This document shows, piece after piece, positions 28,854-37,034 of a DNA stretch of 52,757 bases. This DNA comes from Candidatus Eiseniibacteriota bacterium (GTDB lineage Bacteria; Eisenbacteria; RBG-16-71-46; CAIMUX01). Every line of letters begins with the position of its first letter. The stretch's first letter is position 1. Where the stretch lies: contig JAKQSZ010000014.1 of assembly GCA_029569475.1 (NCBI GenBank), forward strand, positions 1-52,757, in the 5' to 3' direction. The notes under the pieces were generated by a model that was given only the letters and a program-made list of their open reading frames with translations, did not search any database and was not told where the DNA came from. A program made the translations under genes and the position numbers.

Positions 28854-31073
28854 ATGTACGCATCGCGGCGCGGTCCTGGGCTCGCCTCCGCGGGCGAGCG
28901 GCGTCGGGATTGCATCCAGCGGCTCGTCGTGTTCGCCGGTCTCCTGGTTCTGCTGGCCGGGTGCCAAGGGGACAAGACCAGGGAGATCTCCGGACCCACC
29001 TCCGCCAGCCCGGTCATGCTGACCGTTCGCGTGCTTGGCTCCGGCGCGCCGATTGTCGGCGCGATCTGCCGTGCCCTCGGCGGCCAGGGCGCGACGGACG
29101 CGTCCGGGCAGGTGAAGCTCCTGCTGTACCCGGGCTTCGATGTCGTCCAGGTGACCGCGCCCGATTACGCCGCGGTGGACTACCGGCTTTCCGTGCCGCC
29201 GTCCTGTTCGGACGGCTGCTCGGCGGTGATCGAAATGCCGGCACTTGACGCGAGCCTCTCGTTGGTGGCGACGCTCAGCGACCCGGAAGCCGAGCCCGCG
29301 GCGCGTTGTCGGGTCCGACTCGATTGGAGCGGGTGGAGCCTTGCCCGCCACTCCCTTCGCACGGACGGTCTTCCGGAATCGGTGGAGACCGACTCCCTGG
29401 GACGGATCTTCCTGACCGGTCTGCCGGCGAACGTGCCGGTGGTCCTCGACCTTCTTCCCTTCGACGCCGACGGAGACGGGCGCGACGACCTCGCCGGCAC
29501 CACTCCTTGGGAGGGGATGCTCTCCTCGGCGGACACGACCGATGTCGTGATCGCGGGCGAGCTGGCCGGGACGATGACGGTGGTCGATACCAACATCCCC
29601 GATCTGCCCGAGGCCCTGAGGGAGGTGCGGGACTGCGGCCTTCGCTTCCGGCTGGCGAGCCCGGTCGACACGGCATCGACCGAGAACCGATTCAGATTGC
29701 GCAACCAGGGGGGCCTTGATGCGCCCCTTCGGCCGCGATGGACTTCGGACTGCGATCTCGAGCTGTTTCCAACCAGTGCCCTGCCCGATCCTGCCAGTCA
29801 GCTCATCGTCGCCCTGGAGCTCAAGAGCGCTCGCGGGCGGGTCCTGACCTGGAGCAGCCGGCTCCGTTGGGCGCCGCGCCCAAGCTGTCCGCCGGCCGCA
29901 GGCTTTGAAGGCGAGTGTGGCGACATCGTCTCGGATCTCCGCTGGGAGAGTCCCCCAACCCCTGATTTCGACACCAGGCGGTTGAGGGTGGCGTGGACGG
30001 GCGTCGTGTGTGCCGAGCACTACGACATCTATCTGCACGACGACAGGGGGCACCCGGACTGGCGTTGGGTGCTGGCTGCGCCCGCTCGAGCCATCGAGAT
30101 GAATGTGGATCTGAACCTCCCAGCGCAGTTCGATTACCCCCCCGACGACGGGCGATGGACCCCGTTGGCCGGGACGGAGATTCAGATCTGTATCGTGCCG
30201 GCCGGCGCCGCGATCTCCCTCCCGGGCGAACCGCATCCGGTGCTGCGGGTCCGTGACGAGGCCGCTCCCGCGATCGTCCAGACGGCTCAGTGCCACTCCT
30301 CCGCAAACCCCGAAGAGGGGCCGGCCTTGTTGCAGATGCGCGTATGGTTCGATGAATTCATGGCAGAGGGGGAACCGTCCTTCGAGATCCTGGGGACCCA
30401 TGACCCCGGGACCATGCCACCGGACCTGGCGACCACCGTCTGGGCCTGGGACCCCGATCGGAGCGCAGGAACAGTGGAGTGGACCCTGGCTCCCGGCCAG
30501 GATGCCTCGGGCACGGTCATCGGGATCGGGCCGGGCGAAGCGCGGGACCTCTCGGGGAACCGGCTGAGCGGCAACCTGCCCCACCCCGTCGTGCTTCACG
30601 ATGTCGGCGTCGCGACCAGCTTCGAGGAAGGCCCGGGCGAGTGGACTGCCGATGGACTCGGTTGGGCGTGGGGCACGCCCCGGCACGGGCCGGGGGTGCA
30701 CACCGGGGTCGCGTGCTGGGCAACGAGCCTGACCGGGGAGTACGAGGGCTACTGGGACGGGGCGCTCACCTCTCCCGGCATCTGGGTCCCGGCCGAAGAA
30801 CCGCGGCTGCGGTTCTGGTACTGGTGCGACCTCGAACGATGCTCGAACGAGCGATGTGACGACGTCGTCCTGTCGGTCGTGGAAGGAGACGCTGAATCCG
30901 TCCTCCGGGTCTACAGTGGCGCACTGCGCACCTGGATTCAGGAGGATGTCTCGCTGTCACGTTTCGCGGGGCGGTTCATCGAGCTCCGCTTCCGTTTCCA
31001 CTCCGACCCCTTCGTCGTGGGTACGGGGTTCTTCTTGGACGACGTGACGGTCTCCCGGGATGGAGCTGGCTGA
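28854..31073 (+). CDS. Large multi-domain surface lipoprotein, paralogue of the previous gene
   Basis: This 739-residue protein has a lipobox in LVLLAGC. Its first ~330 residues repeat the domain order of the upstream gene: two CnaB-like domains, an Asp-rich loop (DADGDGRDDLAG) and an Ig-like domain. A fibronectin-III-like unit (VAWTGVVCAEHYDIYLHDD) and another Ig-like unit follow. The last ~160 residues resemble the ConA/MAM-like domain of immune-inhibitor-A-type proteins (SFEEGPGEW near the start, FFLDDVTV at the end). GGAAGGAG lies five bases before the ATG. It is probably an adhesin or matrix-binding protein, but nothing shows its ligand. Confidence 0.78.
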   Translation: MYASRRGPGLASAGERRRDCIQRLVVFAGLLVLLAGCQGDKTREISGPTSASPVMLTVRVLGSGAPIVGAICRALGGQGATDASGQVKLLLYPGFDVVQVTAPDYAAVDYRLSVPPSCSDGCSAVIEMPALDASLSLVATLSDPEAEPAARCRVRLDWSGWSLARHSLRTDGLPESVETDSLGRIFLTGLPANVPVVLDLLPFDADGDGRDDLAGTTPWEGMLSSADTTDVVIAGELAGTMTVVDTNIPDLPEALREVRDCGLRFRLASPVDTASTENRFRLRNQGGLDAPLRPRWTSDCDLELFPTSALPDPASQLIVALELKSARGRVLTWSSRLRWAPRPSCPPAAGFEGECGDIVSDLRWESPPTPDFDTRRLRVAWTGVVCAEHYDIYLHDDRGHPDWRWVLAAPARAIEMNVDLNLPAQFDYPPDDGRWTPLAGTEIQICIVPAGAAISLPGEPHPVLRVRDEAAPAIVQTAQCHSSANPEEGPALLQMRVWFDEFMAEGEPSFEILGTHDPGTMPPDLATTVWAWDPDRSAGTVEWTLAPGQDASGTVIGIGPGEARDLSGNRLSGNLPHPVVLHDVGVATSFEEGPGEWTADGLGWAWGTPRHGPGVHTGVACWATSLTGEYEGYWDGALTSPGIWVPAEEPRLRFWYWCDLERCSNERCDDVVLSVVEGDAESVLRVYSGALRTWIQEDVSLSRFAGRFIELRFRFHSDPFVVGTGFFLDDVTVSRDGAG

Positions 31074-31230
31074 GCGCCGACGACGCGATCATTCTCACCC
31101 CCGGCCGGCTCAATCCGGCACTCCAGGCTGCGGCCGACGCAGAGGATCGCCCACCTGCGAGACCGGCGCCCTGCCGCTCGGGGGGATTGCGCTCAGAAAA
31201 GATGAGGGGAGGCGTTCGCCGAGAGTGCCG

Positions 31231-32226
31231 TCACTCCACGCGGTAGAGCTGGACCGCGAACCTCCTCCGCTCATCGGTCCACTCCGTTTCGCGGCGGAAG
31301 CCAGACCGGCCCGCCAGGGCCGCGAACTCGTCCGGGTCGAACTTGTACGAGTTCTCCGTGTGGATCGTCTCCCCTTCGTCGAAGTGAAACACCCGACCAT
31401 CCAGACGGATCACCTGCGCCTTCACGCTCCGCAGGTGCATCTCGATGCGTCCGAGCGACCGGTTGTAGAGGGCGAAGTGGCGGAAGCCGCCGAGGTCCAG
31501 TTCGCCGCCGAGCTCGTCGCGAATCCGCCGGAGCAGGTTCAGGTTGAACTCGGCAGTCACCCCGTCGCGGTCATTGTAGGCCGCCTCCAGGATGGCCGGA
31601 TCCTTGCGCAGGTCGATGCCGATCAGCAGTGCGCCGCCGGGTCCGGCCAGCCGCGCCATCCTTGCCAGCAGGCTCTCGGCGGCTTTCGGCTCGAAGTTGC
31701 CGAGGGTCGACCCGGGAAAGTAGATGACCCGCCGTCCGGTCTCCGGGAGACCTTCAGGAAGCGAGAACTCGGAGGAGAAGTCCGCCTGCAGGGGCAGGAT
31801 CCTGGTTTTCGGATAGCGCTCCGCGAGATCGGCGGCGGTCCTTTCCAGCATGTCGCTGTCGATGTCCACGGGGACGTAGGCCGCGAGGTTGTCCAGGTGC
31901 GCGAGGAGCAGGCGGGTCTTGAAGCTGTTGCCGCTGCCGAGTTCGATCAGCAGGACCCCGCGGCCGAGGGCGGCGGCCATCTCCGTGATCCTCGCCCGCA
32001 TGATCGCGAGCTCGACGCGGGTGACGTAATACTCGGGCAGATGGCAGATCCTCTCAAAGAGCGCGGATCCCGCCGCATCGTAGAAGTACTTGCAGGGTAG
32101 AGTCCGCGGCCGGCCGGAGAGTCCGTTCAAGACGGCCTGGCGGAACTCGGCTTGCTGTCCGAGCTCGCTCTCGCGTATCGCGCTGGACGCCTGCGGCGCC
32201 GGACGCGCCGCGCCGGCGGGGGTCAT
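31231..32226 (-). CDS. egtD: L-histidine N(alpha)-methyltransferase
   Basis: EgtD trimethylates histidine to hercynine, the first step of ergothioneine synthesis. The 331-residue protein has CKYFYDAAGSALFERICHLP, the SAM motif ELGSGNSFKTRLLL, FPGSTLGNFEP and IGIDLRKDPAILEAAYND, all typical. The ATG overlaps the egtB stop (ATGA), so the pair is coupled. It is the last gene of a five-unit minus-strand run. Confidence 0.96.
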   Translation of the reverse strand: MTPAGAARPAPQASSAIRESELGQQAEFRQAVLNGLSGRPRTLPCKYFYDAAGSALFERICHLPEYYVTRVELAIMRARITEMAAALGRGVLLIELGSGNSFKTRLLLAHLDNLAAYVPVDIDSDMLERTAADLAERYPKTRILPLQADFSSEFSLPEGLPETGRRVIYFPGSTLGNFEPKAAESLLARMARLAGPGGALLIGIDLRKDPAILEAAYNDRDGVTAEFNLNLLRRIRDELGGELDLGGFRHFALYNRSLGRIEMHLRSVKAQVIRLDGRVFHFDEGETIHTENSYKFDPDEFAALAGRSGFRRETEWTDERRRFAVQLYRVE

Positions 32227-33761
32227 CGGCCGCTCCGCGCCAGGCGGATGCCGCTGAACTGCCAGCGCGCCTGGGGATAGAAGAAGTTGCGGTAGGTCGA
32301 GCGGATGTGGCTCTGCGGCGTGGCGCAGGAGCCGCCCCGCAGCACCATCTGGTTGCACATGAATTTCCCGTTGTATTCACCGAGGGCGCCGGCCGCCGGC
32401 GCGTAGCCGGGATACGGGAGATAGGGGCTGGCCGTCCACTCCCACAGGTTGCCGAACGCCTCACGGATCGGTGGCGCCGCGGCGAGCCCGTCTCCTGGCG
32501 CCGCAGGATCGCCGGAGACCGCCGAAGGCCGGCCGAGCAGCGGTGTCGGATGGAAGCGGCGGGACTCGGCGAAGTTGCCCGCGACCGGGAGATGACGGCA
32601 GGCGACTTCCCACTCCTCCTCGGCCGGCAGGCGCGCGCCGGCCCAACGGGCGTAGGCATCAGCCTCGTAGAAACTGACGTGTGAAACCGGCTCCTCCAGG
32701 ACGAGGGGGCGCATGCCCTGCAACGTGAAGACACTCCAGCCATCCCCGTCGCGTTCCCAGTACAAGGGCGCCTCCCATTGTCCCGACCGTGCCGCCGACC
32801 AGCCGTCGTCCAGCCACAGCTCGGCGCGCCGGTATCCGCCGCCGGCCATGAACTCGAGGAATTCCCGGTTGGTCACCGGGCGGTCCGCGAGGGAGAACGG
32901 CTCCAGGAACCGGCGGTGGGGCGGACCCTCATTGTCGAAGTGAAAGCTCCGGCCGTCGTATCCGACGCGCCGGACCCCGCCCTCGAACTCGACCCAATGA
33001 GGAGGCGCGAGCGGCTCTTCACCGCGATCGGCCGCGGTTGGCGACGGCCGGTGAGCCGCCGTCTGACACGGCTGCTGGTAGGCCGGGCGGAGGGGATTCT
33101 GAAACAGAAGGTGCTTGAGGTCGGTGAGGATCAGTTCCTGGTGCTGTTGCTCGTGGTGACAGCCCAGCTCGATGATGCGCAGCATCTCCTGGCGCCGCGG
33201 TCCGCCGTAGTTCGCCAGCAGATCGAGCACACCTTCCTCGACTCCACGCCGGTAATCCCAGACCGTTTCCAGCGAAGGGCGCGTCAGCAGTCCCCGGGAG
33301 CCGCGAGCCACGCGGTCGCCCACGGCGTTGTAGTAAGAGTTGAAGAGATAGGCGAATCCCGGCCAGGGGGTGGCGTAGCCGGGAGCGAAAGGGGACAGGA
33401 CAAACTGCTCGAAGAACCAGGTGACGTGCGCGATCTGCCACTTCACCGGGCTGGCCTCGGTCATCGACTGCGGGACGAAGTCCTCCGGCTGAAGGGGCGC
33501 GCAGATCGTTTCGGTGAAGCGCCGCACCTCGCGGAACAAGGCGGCGAGTGGCTCCACGTCCCGGCACCGGCCTGCATCGGCCGGCGCCCCGCCAGCATGG
33601 CTCGACCGAGAGGCGGAAGTCCGGCTGGCGAAATCGGTCTGCGTTCTCTCGATCTTGGGAATTGGTCCTGGTGCGGTTTCGATAGAGCGGCTGGCATCAC
33701 CCTGGATCTTGCTGCGGGCGCTCTCCGAGTGGAGTCCGGTCGGTGCCGGGTCCGATGTCAT
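32223..33761 (-). CDS. egtB: Ergothioneine biosynthesis protein EgtB (sulfoxide synthase)
   Basis: EgtB is a non-haem iron enzyme that joins a thiol to hercynine in ergothioneine synthesis. The DinB-like N-terminal domain has the iron histidines: His112 (AHVTWFFEQF) and His203/His207 (CHHEQQHQEL). The C-terminal formylglycine-enzyme-like domain includes AFGNLWEWTASPYLP and MVLRGGSCATPQSHIRSTYR. The first ~69 residues are a low-complexity Ser/Ala/Pro extension. AGGGAG lies seven bases before the ATG. The stop is coupled to egtD. Whether the thiol is cysteine or gamma-glutamylcysteine cannot be read here; egtA is absent. Confidence 0.94.
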   Translation of the reverse strand: MTSDPAPTGLHSESARSKIQGDASRSIETAPGPIPKIERTQTDFASRTSASRSSHAGGAPADAGRCRDVEPLAALFREVRRFTETICAPLQPEDFVPQSMTEASPVKWQIAHVTWFFEQFVLSPFAPGYATPWPGFAYLFNSYYNAVGDRVARGSRGLLTRPSLETVWDYRRGVEEGVLDLLANYGGPRRQEMLRIIELGCHHEQQHQELILTDLKHLLFQNPLRPAYQQPCQTAAHRPSPTAADRGEEPLAPPHWVEFEGGVRRVGYDGRSFHFDNEGPPHRRFLEPFSLADRPVTNREFLEFMAGGGYRRAELWLDDGWSAARSGQWEAPLYWERDGDGWSVFTLQGMRPLVLEEPVSHVSFYEADAYARWAGARLPAEEEWEVACRHLPVAGNFAESRRFHPTPLLGRPSAVSGDPAAPGDGLAAAPPIREAFGNLWEWTASPYLPYPGYAPAAGALGEYNGKFMCNQMVLRGGSCATPQSHIRSTYRNFFYPQARWQFSGIRLARSGR

Positions 33762-33931
33762 GGTCGTGCTCCCTTCCCCGGCGAGGCCGGCCTGAGATCC
33801 TGATTGGATGCTTCGGCGCGGCGCGCGGCCGTAGGAACATTGGATCGAAGGCACTCCTGGCACCGGACCAACGGATCAATCGCGATCTGCAGAATCACCT
33901 CTCGTCTCTGCCGCAAAGCGAATGCCAGCAC
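33758..33931 (-). CDS. Possible small leader ORF upstream of egtB
   Basis: A GTG-started ORF of 57 codons fills most of the gap before egtB. AAGGAGG lies ten bases before the GTG, and the TGA overlaps the egtB ATG (ATGA). The predicted peptide begins VLAFALRQRREVILQ and holds a CQEC motif. Its codons are less GC-rich at third positions than in the genes around it, which weakens the case. It may be a coupling leader ORF or chance. Confidence 0.35.
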   Translation of the reverse strand: MLAFALRQRREVILQIAIDPLVRCQECLRSNVPTAARRAEASNQDLRPASPGKGARP

Positions 33932-34030
33932 AACGCTCTATCCTCCTTCCTGCCGTAGGTGGCCGCTTCCGGTCATGAGTGGGCCGGTGCTCGCCGGACC
34001 CGGGAAACCGGATGTTCAAAACGATGCCGG

Positions 34031-35653
34031 TCAGGCCGCCATCCGGATCCGCAGGCCCCGGGGAACGATCCACCTCTCCATGAGCTCGAATAGCCCTTGG
34101 ACGAGCAGCGCCAGAAGCGCGGCCGGGATGGCCCCCTCCAGGATGAGCCGGTGGTCATTGAGGCGGATCCCGGTCAGGATCGGCTGCCCGTAACCGCCGG
34201 CGCCGATCAAGGCCCCTAGAGTGGCGAAGCCGACGGTGATCACGGCCGAGGTCTTGATGCCGGCCAGGATCGAGCGCGAGGCCAGCGGCAGCTCGACGCG
34301 CCAGAGGCGCCCGCGCGCGTCGAGTCCCAGGGCCAGGGCGGACTCGCGCAACGGCGTGGGGATGGCGGCGAGCCCCGCGTGCGTGTTGCGAATGATCGGG
34401 AGGAGCCCGTAGAGGAAGAGCGCCGCTACCGCCGGCGGCGCGGCAATGCCCAGGATCGGGATCATCAGGACGAGCAGGGCGAGCGCCGGGATGGTCTGGA
34501 TGATCCCGGCCAGCGCCAGGATGGCGTGTCCCGTCCGCGGGCGCCGGAACGCGACGACCCCCAAGGGGACGGCCACGGCGATGCAAGCGCCCACCGCGAT
34601 CCCGACCAGGGCGAGGTGCTCGGCGGTGCGTTGCAGCACCCGTCGCGGCCAGCGGCTCTCGGCCGCGGCGGCGTCGTGTCCGCGGACATCCCGGAGGAAG
34701 TCCGCCGCCACGAGGCTCTCGGACGCCCGTTCGATCTTGACGCGAGCGTTCATCTGCCGCATGCGCGGCTCATCGATGGCGCCGGCGAGCTCCTGGAGCG
34801 CCGCCACCGCCCGCGGGTGGGTTCGTTCGAGGGCGGCGCGATAGAGAAGGACCGCGTGATACTCGGGAAAGTACTCGAGGTCGTCCCGCAGAACGATGAG
34901 ACGGTACTCCGGGATTTCCGCGTCCGTGGAATAGAGGTCGGTCACGTCCACCTCACGGGCGAGGAGCGCCCGGTAGGCGACGTCGTGGACCATCCCACGC
35001 ACGTTCCTTTGGGGAAGACGATAGCGAGCACGCAGCCCCGGCCAGCCGTCGGCCCGGTCGAGGAACTCGCTCGTCAACCCGAACCGCAATTCGGGATGCC
35101 GCCGCAGGTCCGAGATCGACAACAGCCCATGACGCGCCGCGGTCGAGGACGACACCCCGAGCGCATAGGTGTTGTTGAAACCCAGGGAACGTGTCATGGC
35201 GAGGCCGCGCCGTGCCAATGCCTGCTGCATGGGCTGCTGGTCGGAGGCTTCGGCCGGCGGCGCACCTGGCACGGGCGCGGCGCGGCGCAGTTCGGGCAGA
35301 AGCTCGTAGCGGATCGTGCCGGTGTACTCCGGGTAGATGTCGATGTCCCCGTGCTCGAGCGCCTGGAAGAGGATCTGCGTCCCCCCGAGTTCTCGCCGGT
35401 GTTCCGCGGGGATGTCCGCGGCGCGCAGGGCGGCGGCGACGATTTCTCCCAGGATCACCGACTCCGTGAAGGCCTTGGAGCCGATGCGCAGCGACGGTTG
35501 GTCCGCCCGCGCCACGGCCCGCGGGGACAGGCCGGCGAGAAGCAGAATGGCGGCGGCCACGGTGGTTACGGCGAGGTGTCCTCTCCCGCGGGACGGCGCT
35601 ACCGGTGCCCACGCCCCATCAACGAGACGATGGATGCCAAGGCGTGGAGTCAT
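34031..35653 (-). CDS. Fused substrate-binding / permease ABC importer of the betaine (OpuB-EgtU) family
   Basis: This 540-residue protein joins two parts of an ABC importer. After a membrane segment (about 28-50) comes a type F substrate-binding domain (LRIGSKAFTESVILGEIVA, YPEYTGTIRYELL, LGFNNTYALGV). The last ~200 residues are a permease with the coupling loop ESALALGLDARGRLWRVEL and IGAGGYGQPILTGI. Betaine and osmolyte importers look like this, and so does the ergothioneine importer EgtU, where the domains are also fused but in the opposite order. The ATPase gene is 34 bases upstream, and egtB/egtD are downstream. Substrate is inferred: ergothioneine, hercynine or another betaine. Confidence 0.88.
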   Translation of the reverse strand: MTPRLGIHRLVDGAWAPVAPSRGRGHLAVTTVAAAILLLAGLSPRAVARADQPSLRIGSKAFTESVILGEIVAAALRAADIPAEHRRELGGTQILFQALEHGDIDIYPEYTGTIRYELLPELRRAAPVPGAPPAEASDQQPMQQALARRGLAMTRSLGFNNTYALGVSSSTAARHGLLSISDLRRHPELRFGLTSEFLDRADGWPGLRARYRLPQRNVRGMVHDVAYRALLAREVDVTDLYSTDAEIPEYRLIVLRDDLEYFPEYHAVLLYRAALERTHPRAVAALQELAGAIDEPRMRQMNARVKIERASESLVAADFLRDVRGHDAAAAESRWPRRVLQRTAEHLALVGIAVGACIAVAVPLGVVAFRRPRTGHAILALAGIIQTIPALALLVLMIPILGIAAPPAVAALFLYGLLPIIRNTHAGLAAIPTPLRESALALGLDARGRLWRVELPLASRSILAGIKTSAVITVGFATLGALIGAGGYGQPILTGIRLNDHRLILEGAIPAALLALLVQGLFELMERWIVPRGLRIRMAA

Positions 35654-35687
35654 GACGAACTCTCGTCCACAACGATCGGCGTTCCGC

Positions 35688-36686
35688 TCAAAGACTCGCC
35701 GGCCTGCCGGTGGCGGATCGACCGATGGTCTGCCGGCCGGCCGAAGGTTCGACGGTCACCGATCCGCTGATGTCGGCCCCACCGATCGCCGGCTCGCTGA
35801 TATCGGACCCGCTGATCGCTCCCTCGCTGATACCGGACCCGTGGATCGCCTCCTCGCTGATATCGGACCCGCTGATCGCCGGCTCGCTGGTCGAGGAGTC
35901 GCTGCTCGACGGTCCGCGGGTTGACACCGGGGAGTTCCCATGCGGCAACGCCGGCGCGGCCCGCTGCGCCCGCAGGAACTCGGTGACGAACGCCTCGGCG
36001 GGCGACCGGGCCATCTCGCTGATCGATCCGATCTGGACGATCCGTCCATCACGCAGCAGCACGATGCGTTCGCCAAAGAAGGCGGCCTCCGCCAGGTCAT
36101 GCGTCACCAGCACGCAGGTCTTGCGCAGTGCGATGAAGACGGACCGGAGATCCTCTTGCAGCTCGAACCGGACCATGGGATCCAGGGCGGCCAACGGTTC
36201 GTCCAGCAGGAGCGCATCGGGGTCGAGCATGAGCGCCCGCATGAGGGCCACACGTTGCCGCTGGCCGCCAGAAAGCTCGACGGGATATCGGGAAAGCGCC
36301 TCCGGGGGGAAGCGGGTCAAGGACAGGAGTTCGTCCAGGCGCGCCCTGACACGGCTCTGCGGCCAGCGGCACTCGCGCGCCATCAAGAGGATGTTCTCGC
36401 GAGCGGTCAGGTGGGGGAAGAGGCCGCCATCCTGGATGAGATACCCGCAGCGGCGCCGCACGGACTGCAGCACCCCGGGGCGCAGGGGTTCTCCGTCAAA
36501 ACGGATCGTACCGGCGTCGGGTGCGAGGAGCCCCAGCAACAGCCGCAGGATGGTGGACTTGCCACACCCGCTCGGGCCGATGAGGATCAGGGTTTCCCCG
36601 CGAGCGACCGTGAGGCCAATCCCTCGCAGCACCTCGGCCGCCCCGAGTCGTTTGTGGACATGGTCCATCTCGAACATTGGCTGCAT
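35688..36686 (-). CDS. ABC transporter ATP-binding protein for the betaine-type importer
   Basis: This is the ATPase partner, 332 residues. Walker A is GPSGCGKST, signature [15 protein letters not shown], Walker B ALLLDEPLAALDP, and the switch His is in VTHDLAEA. The core ends at about residue 240. It lacks the CBS domains found in many OpuA-type ATPases. Instead there is a tail made of four 10-residue repeats (consensus EPAISGSDIS). The ATG at 36686 is my best guess; an ATG at 36743 is also open. It is the first gene of the egt run. Confidence 0.87.
   Translation of the reverse strand: MQPMFEMDHVHKRLGAAEVLRGIGLTVARGETLILIGPSGCGKSTILRLLLGLLAPDAGTIRFDGEPLRPGVLQSVRRRCGYLIQDGGLFPHLTARENILLMARECRWPQSRVRARLDELLSLTRFPPEALSRYPVELSGGQRQRVALMRALMLDPDALLLDEPLAALDPMVRFELQEDLRSVFIALRKTCVLVTHDLAEAAFFGERIVLLRDGRIVQIGSISEMARSPAEAFVTEFLRAQRAAPALPHGNSPVSTRGPSSSDSSTSEPAISGSDISEEAIHGSGISEGAISGSDISEPAIGGADISGSVTVEPSAGRQTIGRSATGRPASL
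35766..35885 (-). repeat. Four 30-bp tandem repeats in the ATPase C-terminus
   Basis: Four head-to-tail copies of a 30-base unit are in frame in the end of the ABC ATPase gene, each encoding a form of EPAISGSDIS. There are no spacers between copies. The first and third copies differ only in the second codon. A decayed remnant follows. Confidence 0.9.
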
Positions 36687-37034
36687 CCCGCGCGGGTCCG
36701 CCCCCCTTCTTCCAGGAGTTCCGGCCAGGATAGGAGATGCCATGCGCCGGCTTCAATAGGGGCGGCCAGCGACGTGCGATCTCGCCCTCGCTGTTGACGC
36801 CGCCGTTTCCCGGCTTCCGGGAGAGTCCGGCGGGCGCTCGGAGTGGAGGAAACCCACGGGAGAGAGGAAACCCATGGGAGAACGGACAGGTTGCAGGGCG
36901 GGATGGTCCGCCCCATGATCCCTTCAAGCATCTGTCTCGGAGGGCAGAGATCCGGTTCGGAACGTTGGTGGTGAGCGGGTGCCGGCCGGAAGCCTCCGGA
37001 TGACGCACGGTTGGCCTGCTGGGAGGGGACAGGT
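36687..37034. promoter_or_regulatory. Divergent intergenic region, ABC ATPase / AsmA-like
   Basis: This 348-base region holds a tandem 18-base duplication (36846-36881) and a hairpin-forming repeat, GGGCGG, six-base loop, CCGCCC (36896-36913). Both lie where promoters for the two divergent units should be, so they may be regulator sites. I see no clear promoter consensus. Confidence 0.45.
36846..36881. repeat. 18-bp tandem duplication
   Basis: Two adjacent 18-base copies (GAGGAAACCCACGGGAGA and the same with one C to T change) lie in the divergent intergenic region upstream of the AsmA-like gene. Confidence 0.9.

Noticed and set aside
35766..35885. CRISPR-like 30-bp repeats
   Set aside because: The copies are directly adjacent with no spacers, keep one reading frame, and no cas genes are present.
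36737..37003. An 88-codon ORF in the region before the AsmA gene
   Set aside because: No ribosome site, no recognisable similarity, and it runs through the 18-bp duplication and hairpin.
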